64,000 bases of DNA from Burkholderiales bacterium (GTDB taxonomy: Bacteria; Pseudomonadota; Gammaproteobacteria; Burkholderiales; Casimicrobiaceae): positions 434,001 through 498,000 of the forward strand of contig JADZDD010000035.1 of NCBI GenBank assembly GCA_020851235.1. The letters run 5' to 3'. A model generated the notes under the pieces. The model had not been told where the DNA came from and ran no database searches. It saw only the letters and a program-made list of their open reading frames with translations. The translations under genes were made by a program, and so were the position numbers. Below are positions 1 to 8,665 of this stretch, piece by piece. How positions within the stretch are numbered: the stretch's first letter is position 1; every line of letters starts with the position of its first letter.

Positions 1-548
1 GGCGTCTCGATATAGCAAAGACGCACGGGACCGCGTTCCGCCGCCGATCGGACCGTTTCGCGAATGGCGGCCGCCGACAGGCCATCCCGAATGACATGTG
101 TGCCGATGCCCCACTCCGAAAGGATCTTCGATATCAGGGTCTCCGCGCCCCCGTACAGGGGCGCCGACTGCACCACCTGATCACCGGGCCTCAAGAATGT
201 AAGGAGGACGGCGCTGATCGCCGACATGCCGCTCGACGTCACTAGCGCCGCCTCCGATCCATCCAGAAGCGCCAGCCGATCCTCGGCAATCTCCAGGTTC
301 GGGTTGTTGAATCGGCTGTACACCAGCCCCGCCGATTCAGAGTCCCCCGGCCGCGCGCGACCCCCGACCACGTCGAAGAAGCGCGCGCCATCCTCCGCAG
401 AGCGAAACGCAAACGTGGATGTCAGGAACACCGGCGGCTTCACCGACCCTTCGGCAAGGAACGGGTCGTAGCCGTAGGACATCATCTGCGTCTCGACGTG
501 CAGTGCATGGTCCCCTATGTGCTTCGTGTGGTAGCCCGGCTTGGTCAT
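1..548 (-). CDS. Cys/Met metabolism PLP-dependent lyase, C-terminus cut by window edge
   Basis: Only the N-terminal 182 residues lie in the window; the gene runs off the left edge. It belongs to the cystathionine gamma-synthase / methionine gamma-lyase fold-type I family of PLP enzymes, which cleave or exchange sulfur-carbon bonds of Cys, Met or homoserine derivatives in the cytoplasm. Visible marks are YSRFNNPN (residues 77-84), the phosphate-binding SSGMSAI (105-111), the Tyr-Gly-Gly that stacks on the cofactor (132-134) and the start of the ETPSNP motif at 181. The PLP-binding lysine lies outside. The ATG at 548 follows an AAGGAGGG ribosome site. It is last in a minus-strand run behind a UroD-like gene and a Bug binding protein, so a catabolic role on an imported compound is inferred. 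The exact activity cannot be decided from half the protein. Confidence 0.85.
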   Translation of the reverse strand, partial: MTKPGYHTKHIGDHALHVETQMMSYGYDPFLAEGSVKPPVFLTSTFAFRSAEDGARFFDVVGGRARPGDSESAGLVYSRFNNPNLEIAEDRLALLDGSEAALVTSSGMSAISAVLLTFLRPGDQVVQSAPLYGGAETLISKILSEWGIGTHVIRDGLSAAAIRETVRSAAERGPVRLCYIET

Positions 549-762
549 TGGCACATACCCTCCTTCATCATCCGTTCCGACAGCGTCTCCACGTCACATC
601 CCACGCATCCGGCTTCGCTACAGTTCCTTCCAACCGCCGAGCACGCGCGCTCCTGGATGCTGTCCGGCTGGAACCACGTACTCACGTCTCGTTGCGTCAC
701 TCCTCCGACGTGATCGAAGTTCGTGCCCAACGCCGACAGCGACCGTGAACCGCGTCGACGCT

Positions 763-1698
763 TCATATCTTCTTCGTATACGCACGGACGTACTCCAAGA
801 CTCTCTTCGGCGTAAACGACGGGATCGTGCAACCCGGTGAAAGAATCAGCTTCTCTCGCCCTGCATCCGCAATCGCAGCATCGATCTCGCGCGCCAACTC
901 ACTCAAGCATCGCTCGTGAATCTTCGTCTCGTCGAGGCCACCCATGATGCACTTCCCTGTCAGCCCCCTCAGCTCCCCCAAGCCAGGATTCCCCTTGCCG
1001 CTCGTCGGTACGCTCAGGACTTCGTATGGATAGTCCGCGATCCGATCCATTTGAAGATAGTCGCCATGAATGTGAAGAATTCTCGTCATGCCTTCGGCGG
1101 CCTTCAATAGTTCAATTGCGTACGGCTTTTGCAACTGTTCATGCTGCTCGCGGGTGACGCCGCGCGGCATTCCGCGCGGAATCGCCCCGTTAATCGTCAT
1201 GAAGATTCCATCGATGCCTGCAGCGCGCGCCGCCCGAATGTAGTTGCACATCGTCTCGGTTACCGCCTCCAGGGCGGGGTGCGTCGCGGATCCGTACGAC
1301 AAGAAGCGATCGGCCTGATCAAATCCAACGTTCCTCAATATCTGCTGATACGGTTCAAAGATCGTATCGATGAGGGGGACGTCATTCCCCAATGCCTTTC
1401 TCAACCCGCGCAAGACCTCCAGTTGCGTCTTGAAACAGTGCTCGTCCATCGACAAGACTGTGTACCTCCGAAGGCTCTCGATCGAGTCGAGTGACGTGAC
1501 TCCCGCGGGAACAGGGTAGCGATAGTCATTCATCGCTTTCATGATGTCCCAGTCATAGGCACGCATGTACTCCAGATGGAGATCTATGACTCGTGCGCTA
1601 TCCAAATGGTCCGACAAGAAGTGGACCCAAGCGAGCAATGGCGGATGATCGACATTACCCCCATTGACTGCTGCGTTGAACCTCTCAAGCTTGTTCAT
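763..1698 (-). CDS. Uroporphyrinogen decarboxylase superfamily protein (methyltransferase-like)
   Basis: The protein has 311 residues, shorter than HemE (about 350). It reads as a UroD-superfamily TIM barrel of the kind found in corrinoid or thiol methyltransferases (MtaA, MtbA, CmuA) and in uncharacterised catabolic operons. Those methyltransferases bind zinc through H-x-C plus a distal Cys. Here the same places read H209-I-H211 and C290 in a PGCTIP context, so the middle ligand would be His rather than Cys. The ATG at 1698 has a GGAGAGGAGA ribosome site; an upstream in-frame start at 1764 would overlap the preceding gene by 17 bp and is less likely. It sits between a Bug binding protein and a PLP sulfur lyase. 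A heme role is unlikely in that context. Demethylation or another C1/thioether step is inference only. Confidence 0.8.
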   Translation of the reverse strand: MNKLERFNAAVNGGNVDHPPLLAWVHFLSDHLDSARVIDLHLEYMRAYDWDIMKAMNDYRYPVPAGVTSLDSIESLRRYTVLSMDEHCFKTQLEVLRGLRKALGNDVPLIDTIFEPYQQILRNVGFDQADRFLSYGSATHPALEAVTETMCNYIRAARAAGIDGIFMTINGAIPRGMPRGVTREQHEQLQKPYAIELLKAAEGMTRILHIHGDYLQMDRIADYPYEVLSVPTSGKGNPGLGELRGLTGKCIMGGLDETKIHERCLSELAREIDAAIADAGREKLILSPGCTIPSFTPKRVLEYVRAYTKKI

Positions 1699-1747
1699 AG
1701 TAGTCTCCTCTCCGCCGTGACCATTCGAGAACGCGGCACCGCCAGTG

Positions 1748-2737
1748 TCACTTCGCTTCAACACCTGCCTTCCTCAATATGTCCGCGACCTTGGTTACGA
1801 TTTTCTCTAGACTTGCTCGGTACTCTGCCGGCGATGCGCTCGTCTGCACGAACATCGCCTTCTCCCGGAACTGCTTCTGGACGACCGGATCTTGAGCGGC
1901 CTTGACGATTTCCTTATGCAGAATGTTTATGATGGGGTCGGGCGTATGCGCGGGCGCCACAAAACCTATCCGTGTGACAAACACGAACCCCGGCAACCCG
2001 GCTTCCGACATGGTCGGAACATCCGGCAGCAGATCCAAACGATCCTTTCCGGTCACCGCGAGAGCGCGTAGCCTTCCATCCTTTATGAATGGCAGCGGTG
2101 TCTGCGGCAAATCGAACATCACGTCGATTCGTCCTGCGACAAGACTCAGGATTGATTCTGATGCTCCCTTGAACGGTACCTCTTGCATTTGGATACCCGT
2201 CGCCTCCTCGAATGCCGCAGTCGCCAGGTGCAAGGTATTGCCAACTCCGGCTGACCCGTAGTTGAGCTTTCCCGGGTTTGCCTTTGCATAGGCGATGAGT
2301 TCCTGCACCGTGTGAACGGGCAAGCTAGGGTGAACCGAGAGTACCAACGGAGACTCGACAACGTTGGTTATTGGCGAAAACGAGGCGACAGCGTCGAACG
2401 GCAGTTTCTTGTGAAGTGACGGAAGCGCAGCTTGTGTCAACTCGCCGACTTGAAGGAGGGTATATCCATCAGGCTTTGCTTGGGCCACAAGACTTCCCGC
2501 AACGATTGTCGTACCTCCCGGCTTGTTATCGACGATGACCGTGTGACCCATATTCTCCGCAAGCTTGTTCGCGATCGTTCGACCCACGAAGTCTGATGAT
2601 CCGCCGGGCGGGAATCCCACAACGATCTTGATGGGATTCTTCGCCGTCGGAAACTCTTGTGCGGTTGCGATCGTCGCTGCTGACCAGCACCCGGTCAGGA
2701 TTGCCACGGTGACAGCGAAACGCGTCCATGTTCCCAT
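1748..2737 (-). CDS. Bug/TctC-family tripartite tricarboxylate transporter substrate-binding protein
   Basis: This 329-residue periplasmic binding protein belongs to the Bug/TctC family, which is greatly expanded in betaproteobacteria. It has an N-terminal export signal with a likely cut after Ala26 (ATA then Q). An LTGC stretch ending at Cys17 could alternatively act as a lipobox. The family motif GFPPGGSSD, which shapes the ligand pocket, is at 41-49, and DNKPGG follows near residue 90. The start at 2737 has a GGAGGA site eight bases upstream. No tctA/tctB membrane genes are visible here, which is common for orphan Bug genes. It leads a minus-strand unit with the UroD-like and PLP lyase genes, so it probably delivers or senses their substrate, which is unknown. 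Confidence 0.93.
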   Translation of the reverse strand: MGTWTRFAVTVAILTGCWSAATIATAQEFPTAKNPIKIVVGFPPGGSSDFVGRTIANKLAENMGHTVIVDNKPGGTTIVAGSLVAQAKPDGYTLLQVGELTQAALPSLHKKLPFDAVASFSPITNVVESPLVLSVHPSLPVHTVQELIAYAKANPGKLNYGSAGVGNTLHLATAAFEEATGIQMQEVPFKGASESILSLVAGRIDVMFDLPQTPLPFIKDGRLRALAVTGKDRLDLLPDVPTMSEAGLPGFVFVTRIGFVAPAHTPDPIINILHKEIVKAAQDPVVQKQFREKAMFVQTSASPAEYRASLEKIVTKVADILRKAGVEAK

Positions 2738-2748
2738 TTGATTCCTCC

Positions 2749-2777
2749 AAACTGAGTTGGTTGGGGCGATTCAGTTT
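2749..2777. promoter_or_regulatory. Inverted repeat in leader of the Bug/UroD/lyase unit
   Basis: AAACTGA at 2749-2755 is mirrored exactly by TCAGTTT at 2771-2777, with a 15-base interval. It begins just upstream of the ribosome site of the binding-protein gene. It could be an operator for an unlinked regulator or a leader hairpin. No regulator gene lies beside this unit in the window. Confidence 0.35.
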
Positions 2778-3445
2778 ATCTCGTGCCTATCGAAACCGTG
2801 TGCGATACCGCGCCAGACCGTTCGCCAGACACTTGACTGAGTAGTCTTGCATCCGCCACGGAGCGCGGTCGCTGGGCCTTTGGAGATCAGGCCGACCCGG
2901 GCTACGGAGTGTCGACTGGAATCGATAGAGGCGATATCGACCAACGAGGAATCTCGCCATCGTGGCAGCGGGATTCGCGATGGTCTTGCGCGTCGCCTGA
3001 CACAGTCTTTCGCACGCCTGGGACTGCAACGGGTCACTGGCGGGCCGCACGTCCGGAGATCCGCTTCGCCTGCGGCGCGTCCGTTGCCCCGATGATCGTC
3101 GGCGCGTCACGTCGCGCCGACGTCTTCCGCAGATGATGGCCCTCACAAGCCATACCGGGTCCGGACATTTTGTCGGTTCGTCGCATCGACATGATGGCGG
3201 TCGCTTCGCGCAGAAGGAGGGAGCAGTGTAGAGTGGATTGCACGGCAGATGGTGTCGATTGTGTCCGCGCTGAGGGGCGTCGACCGCACATTGTGCCGGT
3301 CAGCTATGGTATTTCGGATTATCCTGCCGAGGGGCGGTTAGCCCGACGGAAACGGTGGATGTGTGCACCATCGTGCATGAAGACGCGCTCGTGTCCCGCA
3401 GGGGGGGACCGACGCGCCGGAACACGTCCAGCGCGATGACGCACG
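2778..3445. other. Gene-free interval of about 670 bp
   Basis: No open frame here has a recognisable domain, a ribosome site or the codon pattern of its neighbours. The longest minus-strand frame (2787-3146) is rich in Arg and Ser with no family motif. The stretch separates the lower-GC unit on the left from the island on the right and may hold the promoter of the Bug/UroD/lyase unit, or the remains of a decayed gene. Confidence 0.5.
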
Positions 3446-4150
3446 TCAGGAAGAGACGGGCGTCTCGTTCGCCGCAAGCGAATACGCCTGCCGATACACG
3501 CGGGGCCCGATCTCGGATGCTGCCGCACCGTGCGCCGCGAACCGCGCCGGCGCGAGTTCACCGACGGCGAGCGCAGCGACCGCCGCCTCGTCGTAACCGG
3601 TCACGAGCAGCGCCGAGTGCAGTGTTGCGTCGCGGCCGCGAATCGCCTGTTCTGTCGTCATTTCCGCGGCGAGCGCATTGCGGTACAGGCGGGCCGCGGC
3701 GAGCCCGGGCCGCTGGGCGAGCCCGGGAAGGATGTCGTCGACGAGCCAGCGGTCGATCTCGCCCTGTGCCTCCTTTGCGGGTGCAAACGGGATGACGAGC
3801 AGCGTCGACCCGAGACCGCAACCCACACCCGCCTCCAGCGTGCACAGCGCCCGGCGCATGCCCTGGTAGTGGCGCATCATCGCCGACGTCCATGGCGTCG
3901 GATGATCGAGGCGCGTCCGGTACGCGGTCGAATCCAGCACGGCGATCGAGGCGACCTCGTAGACGACGCAGTAATGAACGGCCGCGCTCGCCGCACCTGC
4001 AGTTCCACGCGCGATCCAGCGCGTGCCGCGCCGGAAACCGGGAATGCCGAGGCGCTCCGGCATGTGCTCGTGCGTATGCCAGTCGTCGTGCTCGGCCGCG
4101 ACGTCGGCGGCGATATCGAAGAGGAGGACGAGGGCGGCGGGTGCGCTCAT
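3446..4150 (-). CDS. EthD/dimeric alpha-beta barrel-like protein
   Basis: A 234-residue cytoplasmic protein with no signal peptide. Residues 24-33 read WHTHEHMPER and are followed by IPGF and RGTRW. That matches the W-x-x-x-H-x-P ... PGF ... RR pattern of EthD-like dimeric alpha-beta barrels. The second half (from about residue 125) looks like a repeat of the same ferredoxin-like fold, with LLVIPF then WLVDDILPGL. EthD-like proteins accompany degradation of ethers, aromatics and sterols, but their chemistry is poorly known. It follows the OYE-type flavoenzyme by 41 bp on the same strand and is probably co-transcribed. No clear ribosome site precedes ATG 4150; the start is chosen because it opens directly into the first beta-strand. 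Confidence 0.7.
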   Translation of the reverse strand: MSAPAALVLLFDIAADVAAEHDDWHTHEHMPERLGIPGFRRGTRWIARGTAGAASAAVHYCVVYEVASIAVLDSTAYRTRLDHPTPWTSAMMRHYQGMRRALCTLEAGVGCGLGSTLLVIPFAPAKEAQGEIDRWLVDDILPGLAQRPGLAAARLYRNALAAEMTTEQAIRGRDATLHSALLVTGYDEAAVAALAVGELAPARFAAHGAAASEIGPRVYRQAYSLAANETPVSS

Positions 4151-4191
4151 GGCGGGGGTCGCTGCGCGTTCGGCATCGCGGTGTGGCGCAA

Positions 4192-6126
4192 TCAGAGACG
4201 ATGCGCCAACGCGGCCGCCTCCTGTGTGGCGTCGAGCGCGCTTCGCGGCTGCACGCAATCGCCGATGAGATAGATGTCGAGCGTGCTCGCCCGCTCGCGC
4301 AATGCGTCGGCGACGTCGGTGACCGGCACCAGCATCGTCGTGGCCACGACGATGTCGATCCCATCGACGCGCCAGCGCTTCGTTCCGTTCCAAAGCTCGG
4401 CCGAATGCTCGGTGAGCGCCTCCACCGTCGTGCCCAGGTGGATCTGGGCATTGGGCCGCTCCTCCAGCGCCGCCGCCTGGAACCGACGCGAGCGCGTCCC
4501 GATGTCGGTGACGAGCTCGCTGCCTGGCTCGACAAGGATCACTTCGACGCCGCGCTCGGCGAGCACGCGCGCGACGCCGAAGCCCCGGATGTCCCCGCCG
4601 ATGACCAGCGCGCGTCCGACATCGGCGCGCGGGCGGCGCAGGATCTCGTAGGCGTCGACGACGGGACTGTCGAGGAGCCCCGGGATGTTGGGGAGTCCGA
4701 GTGTGGAACCGGTCGCGACGATCACGATGTCCGGATGCTCGGCGAGAACGCGGTCGGCGTTGGCGTCCACGCCCACGTGCAGCGTCACGCCGGCGCGCGC
4801 GACCGCGCCAGCGAGCCACGCGATGTGCCCGGTGAACTCCTCGCGTCCGGGGACGAGCTTGGACAGGGCCATCTGGCCACCCGGCTCGTCGCGCTCGAAG
4901 AGCACGACCGTGTGCCCGCGCAGCGCGAGGATGCGCGCGGCCTCGAGTCCCGCCGGGCCGCCACCGACGACGACGATGCGCTTCGGCGCCGCGGTGGGCC
5001 GAATCGCGTACTCACGCTCGAAGCCGGTCGTCGTATTGACGAGGCATACGATCGGCAAGCCCCGTGAATGCATGTCGCTGCAGCCCTGGTTGCACGCGAT
5101 GCAGGTGCAGATCTCCGCAACGCGTCCGCTGCGCGCCTTGTTGGCGAACTCGGGGTCGGCGTGCAGCGCCCGACCCATCGTCACGAAGTCGGTCGTCCCC
5201 GATTCGATGAGATGCTCGGCCACGCTCGGATCGGTGATGCGACCCGACACGCTCACCGGAACCGGGCTGTGCTTGCGCACCTCGCGGGCAAGATGCGCGA
5301 GCACCCCCTGCGGCATCTCCATCGGTTGCGTGATCCACCAGTTGGTCTCGTACATGCCGGCCGAGACGTCGATGAGATCGACGCCGGCTGCGGCGAGCCG
5401 TGGCGCCGCGGCGCAGACATCGGCCAGCGTGAGACCGTTGTCCTGATATTCATCACCGCTGATCCGAAACACGATCGGCAGGGCGCCGCCGGATCCGGCG
5501 CGCACTGCCGCGATGACCTCGAGCGCAAAGCGCAGGCGGCCGGTGAGGTCGCCGCCATACTCGTCCTCGCGCTTGTTGCACCACGGCGAGAGGAACTGGG
5601 CGATGAGGTAGCCGTGCGCGCCGTGAAGGCCGATGAAATCGCTCCCCGCTTCCGCCGCACGACGCGCGGCGTCGCGGAAGCGCTCCACGATGACCGCGAT
5701 CTCCGCAGGGGTGAGCGCATGCGGCGCGAAGCCGCCCGCGCCCGCGTACGGCACCACCGAGGGCGCAAACGATTCGAGGCCGCTCACCCACGGCTGCACG
5801 ACGCGACCGCCGTAGTGCAGTTCCGGCCCGATGACGCCACCCTCGCGGTGCACGGCAGCGACGAGCCGCGCGAAGTCCGGAACGAGGTCGTCCGAGTAAA
5901 GCCCCATCTGGTACTTGCGGCCGCGCCCGCGCGGATCGACGTAGGTTGCCTCGGTGTACTGCAACCCGGTGCCACCACGGGCGCGAGCGACCATGTAGTC
6001 GACGTAGCGCTGCGTCACGCGGCCCTCGGCGGTGCAGTAGTTGCGCTCCATCGGTGAGGCGATGATCCGGTTCTTCACCTCCAGCGTGCCGATGCGGCCG
6101 GTTTGGAAGAGGTGGGGGAAACGCAT
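4192..6126 (-). CDS. OYE-type NADH:flavin oxidoreductase with 4Fe-4S and FAD domains
   Basis: A 644-residue enzyme of the 2,4-dienoyl-CoA reductase / trimethylamine dehydrogenase family. It has an N-terminal FMN-binding Old Yellow Enzyme barrel (about 1-335) with HGAHGYL at 168-174. A 4Fe-4S site follows as C342-x2-C345-x3-C349-x11-C361, which is exactly the family spacing. The C-terminal part binds FAD and NAD(P)H, with GGGPAG at 388-393. Members reduce C=C bonds or demethylate/dehydrogenate amines and bile-acid-like substrates, passing electrons from NADPH through FAD and the cluster to FMN. It lies between the Gfo/Idh oxidoreductase and the Dabb-like gene, all on the minus strand opposite the IclR regulator. 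The actual substrate is unknown. Confidence 0.92.
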   Translation of the reverse strand: MRFPHLFQTGRIGTLEVKNRIIASPMERNYCTAEGRVTQRYVDYMVARARGGTGLQYTEATYVDPRGRGRKYQMGLYSDDLVPDFARLVAAVHREGGVIGPELHYGGRVVQPWVSGLESFAPSVVPYAGAGGFAPHALTPAEIAVIVERFRDAARRAAEAGSDFIGLHGAHGYLIAQFLSPWCNKREDEYGGDLTGRLRFALEVIAAVRAGSGGALPIVFRISGDEYQDNGLTLADVCAAAPRLAAAGVDLIDVSAGMYETNWWITQPMEMPQGVLAHLAREVRKHSPVPVSVSGRITDPSVAEHLIESGTTDFVTMGRALHADPEFANKARSGRVAEICTCIACNQGCSDMHSRGLPIVCLVNTTTGFEREYAIRPTAAPKRIVVVGGGPAGLEAARILALRGHTVVLFERDEPGGQMALSKLVPGREEFTGHIAWLAGAVARAGVTLHVGVDANADRVLAEHPDIVIVATGSTLGLPNIPGLLDSPVVDAYEILRRPRADVGRALVIGGDIRGFGVARVLAERGVEVILVEPGSELVTDIGTRSRRFQAAALEERPNAQIHLGTTVEALTEHSAELWNGTKRWRVDGIDIVVATTMLVPVTDVADALRERASTLDIYLIGDCVQPRSALDATQEAAALAHRL

Positions 6127-6254
6127 GGGGAGCTCCTGACTGTTGGGGAATCGGCGCCGCGCATGCCGCGTCGCGTCGTACGTGATGGGTCCGTCTCATT
6201 GCACGAGCACAAGGCCGTGGGGCGTCCTGCCCGGACGTATGCCAAGGCGCCGCT

Positions 6255-7292
6255 TCAATGCTCCATGAGCACGGCGTTGCCACTGGCAGCGGCAGCCGGT
6301 ACCGCGAGTGTCGCTTCGAGCGTGCGCCGCCCATCCTGGGCCGAACAGACGGCGGCCTCCCTGCCTTCGATGAGCGCCCGGAAATGACGCCATTGCTCGA
6401 TGTAGGGACAGCCGCGGTGTAGCGCTGTGCGCTCCGACGTGAGTGGATCATGCCACCCGCGCCCGCCCCGGTACTCCCAAACCTCGAGCCGCGGCAGCGT
6501 GAGCGAACCGAGCGTGCCTGACAGATAATGCGAGTTCACGTCTTGCTGTGGAAAGCGATCCGCCTCACCGGCTGCCAGATCCCAATTCCAGGGCGCCGCC
6601 GCAGTATCCGATACCGAAATGGCCCCCAGCGCTCCATTGCGGAAGCGACAGATGACCGCGCTCGTATCCTCGACTGCGAACCCGCGGATTCCGCTTGAAA
6701 CCATGGCCTGAACGCTTTCGATCTCGCCGAACAGGAATCGGAGAAGATCGATGTCGTGAATCAGGTTGATGAGAATCGGGCCGCCTCCCCGTTCGCGTCG
6801 CCACGTCACGGAAAAGTAATCGTCCGGTTTCAGCCACGTGCTGAGGACCGTCGCGGTCACCGGCACGCCGATCCGACCGGATGTGATGAACTCCTTCGCG
6901 CGTCGCGTGATCGGGTTGTAGCGCCGATGATGTCCGACCAGAACGGGGAGCCCCGTTCGTGCAGACGCAGCACAGATGCGCTGCGCCTCCTCCAGAGTCT
7001 CGGCAATGGGCTTCTCGACGATCACGGGTACGCCGCGCTCCAGACAGTCCACGGCAATCCGGGCGTGAGTCACGTTCGGCGTGGCCACGACCGCACCCCG
7101 TGGCTTCGAAACCTCGATCATCTCAGCGTAGTCGGAGAACCACGGAATGCCTGCCGCCACCGCGACTTCCTTTCCCTCCGGGGTCGGGTCGGCGATGCCG
7201 ACGAGCTTCACGTCCGCATGCTTCAGCGCGCGGTCGATATGCATCCTTCCGATGAGTCCGGCGCCGATGACTGCAACGGGGAGTCTTTCCAT
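6255..7292 (-). CDS. Gfo/Idh/MocA family oxidoreductase
   Basis: A 345-residue NAD(P)-dependent dehydrogenase of the glucose-fructose oxidoreductase / inositol dehydrogenase family. The Rossmann motif GAGLIG is at 10-15, the signature EKP at 93-95 (its Lys is catalytic in the family), and HDIDLL at 179-184 carries the usual active-site Asp and His region. Such enzymes oxidise or epimerise a hydroxyl of a sugar, inositol or sugar acid. ATG 7292 has an AAGGA site six bases upstream; the frame stays open further upstream but without family sequence. It is the first gene of the minus-strand arm, divergent from the IclR regulator, and is followed 128 bp later by the OYE-type enzyme. Confidence 0.92.
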   Translation of the reverse strand: MERLPVAVIGAGLIGRMHIDRALKHADVKLVGIADPTPEGKEVAVAAGIPWFSDYAEMIEVSKPRGAVVATPNVTHARIAVDCLERGVPVIVEKPIAETLEEAQRICAASARTGLPVLVGHHRRYNPITRRAKEFITSGRIGVPVTATVLSTWLKPDDYFSVTWRRERGGGPILINLIHDIDLLRFLFGEIESVQAMVSSGIRGFAVEDTSAVICRFRNGALGAISVSDTAAAPWNWDLAAGEADRFPQQDVNSHYLSGTLGSLTLPRLEVWEYRGGRGWHDPLTSERTALHRGCPYIEQWRHFRALIEGREAAVCSAQDGRRTLEATLAVPAAAASGNAVLMEH

Positions 7293-7466
7293 AGCGGCTT
7301 CCTTGTCGCTTCGATAGGCGTCCGAGTCGACGCGAGTCGTGCTTCCAATGAGGCGAGGTCGCTCCGCCCCGGAAGCGCTCATCCCCAACTCGACCGTGAT
7401 CCTTCGGAAGCTACTCACCCTTCCCTTTGCACACAATCGATCTGCGCAAACTATCCCTCAATTTGC

Positions 7467-7481
7467 GTACGCTAAGCGTAC
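7467..7481. promoter_or_regulatory. Palindromic candidate IclR operator
   Basis: GTACGCT and AGCGTAC form a perfect 7-bp inverted repeat around a single central A. It sits in the 300-bp region between the divergent Gfo/Idh gene and the IclR gene. IclR proteins bind short palindromes of about 14-15 bp in such divergent regions, so this is the natural operator candidate for both arms. The rest of the interval shows no other strong signal. Confidence 0.5.
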
Positions 7482-7592
7482 ACTCCGCCTGGATGCACCT
7501 TCCATTTCCGGACTCACGCGGGAACAATCGGTCATGTACGAAGCGGCGCATCCGAACCGGTCGCGCCCGCATCCGACCATCGCCCCGTCGTT

Positions 7593-8501
7593 GTGGATCG
7601 AAATGCGATGACCATGCGCCAAGAATCTCGTGCCGATGAGCTGAGCCAGGCGTGGCCCACCAGGGAGGTCACGCCAGGAGTGAACGCCATCGACCATGAC
7701 TCGCTTGCGCTGGAGGCGATCGAGCAGTTTCGTGGCGATCGCGACTTCATCTTCGGTTTGGCGCGCGGGTTTTCCGTCCTGCTCTCGCTCTCCACGATAC
7801 GCCGGCACATGACCATTTCCGAGGTGGCACGACGCACCGGTCTCAGCCGACCGACCGTGCGCCGCTGTCTCCACACGCTGACCAAGATCGGATTTGCCGC
7901 GGCCGACGGCACCGGAGGCTACTACCTTCGGCCCCGCGTGCTCTCATTCAGTCACACGTACCTCTCGGCGTCACCGGTCGCACTGCTGGCCCAGCCGCTG
8001 CTGGACGCGCTCAGCAACACGACCCTCCAGGCGTGTTCACTCGCGGTCCTCGATGGCCAGGATATCGCCTATCTCGCTCGCTCGATGTCCTCGCCCATCA
8101 TTGCGCCGCAGTTGAACGTCGGTCGTCGTCAACCGGCGTACTGCACGTCGATCGGCCACGTTCTGCTCGCGAATCTGCCGAGAGCCCAACTGGAAAGGTA
8201 CATCGCAGGGATTCGGTTCTATCAGTACACGGCACACACCATCAATTCCAAGGCGGCGCTTCGCGCCGCAATCGAGCGGGTACGCAACGTAGATTTTTCG
8301 TACGTCGCCGAGCAGACCGGACCCAACCTGTGCTCGCTGGCAACGCCGGTGCGTGACCAGTCGGGAACATGCGTCGCGGCGATCAACGTGATCGTGCACG
8401 GGGCCATGCTGACTCCAGAGGAGATGATCGACAGATACCTCCCGGCGCTGAACGATGTCGCCAGACGTCTGAGCCTCGTGTTACCGTCCAACGCGTGCTA
8501 G
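7593..8501 (+). CDS. IclR-family transcriptional regulator
   Basis: Up to 302 residues. A winged helix-turn-helix (about 73-96, MTISEVARRTGLSRPTVRRC) is followed by an IclR effector domain to about residue 295. The segment DRDFIFGLARGFSVL just before the helix-turn-helix is typical of the PcaR/PobR branch, whose members sense aromatic or carboxylate effectors. The reading begins with GTG at 7593; ATG codons at 7608 and 7614 are equally possible and no start has a clear ribosome site. An N-terminal extension of about 45 residues before the DNA-binding domain is long for the family and may be partly non-coding. It probably controls the divergent Gfo/Idh-OYE-Dabb arm and the TRAP arm downstream. 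Confidence 0.9.
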   Translation: MDRNAMTMRQESRADELSQAWPTREVTPGVNAIDHDSLALEAIEQFRGDRDFIFGLARGFSVLLSLSTIRRHMTISEVARRTGLSRPTVRRCLHTLTKIGFAAADGTGGYYLRPRVLSFSHTYLSASPVALLAQPLLDALSNTTLQACSLAVLDGQDIAYLARSMSSPIIAPQLNVGRRQPAYCTSIGHVLLANLPRAQLERYIAGIRFYQYTAHTINSKAALRAAIERVRNVDFSYVAEQTGPNLCSLATPVRDQSGTCVAAINVIVHGAMLTPEEMIDRYLPALNDVARRLSLVLPSNAC

Positions 8502-8665
8502 GCGAGGAGCCGGAGTGCCCACGTGACAGTCTTCGCGATCGCCACGCGATGGCGCGAGCGCGGCGGCGCAGTGTCATCGCGCAATGGATCCCTTCCCACC
8601 ACCACGGTCCAGCATACGGCTCGATACCCGACGTAGGCTTTGCCGTAACTGCGAGGAGAAACCTC

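Noticed and set aside
2787-3146. Possible small minus-strand gene
   Set aside because: No ribosome site, no family motif, Arg-rich composition typical of chance frames.
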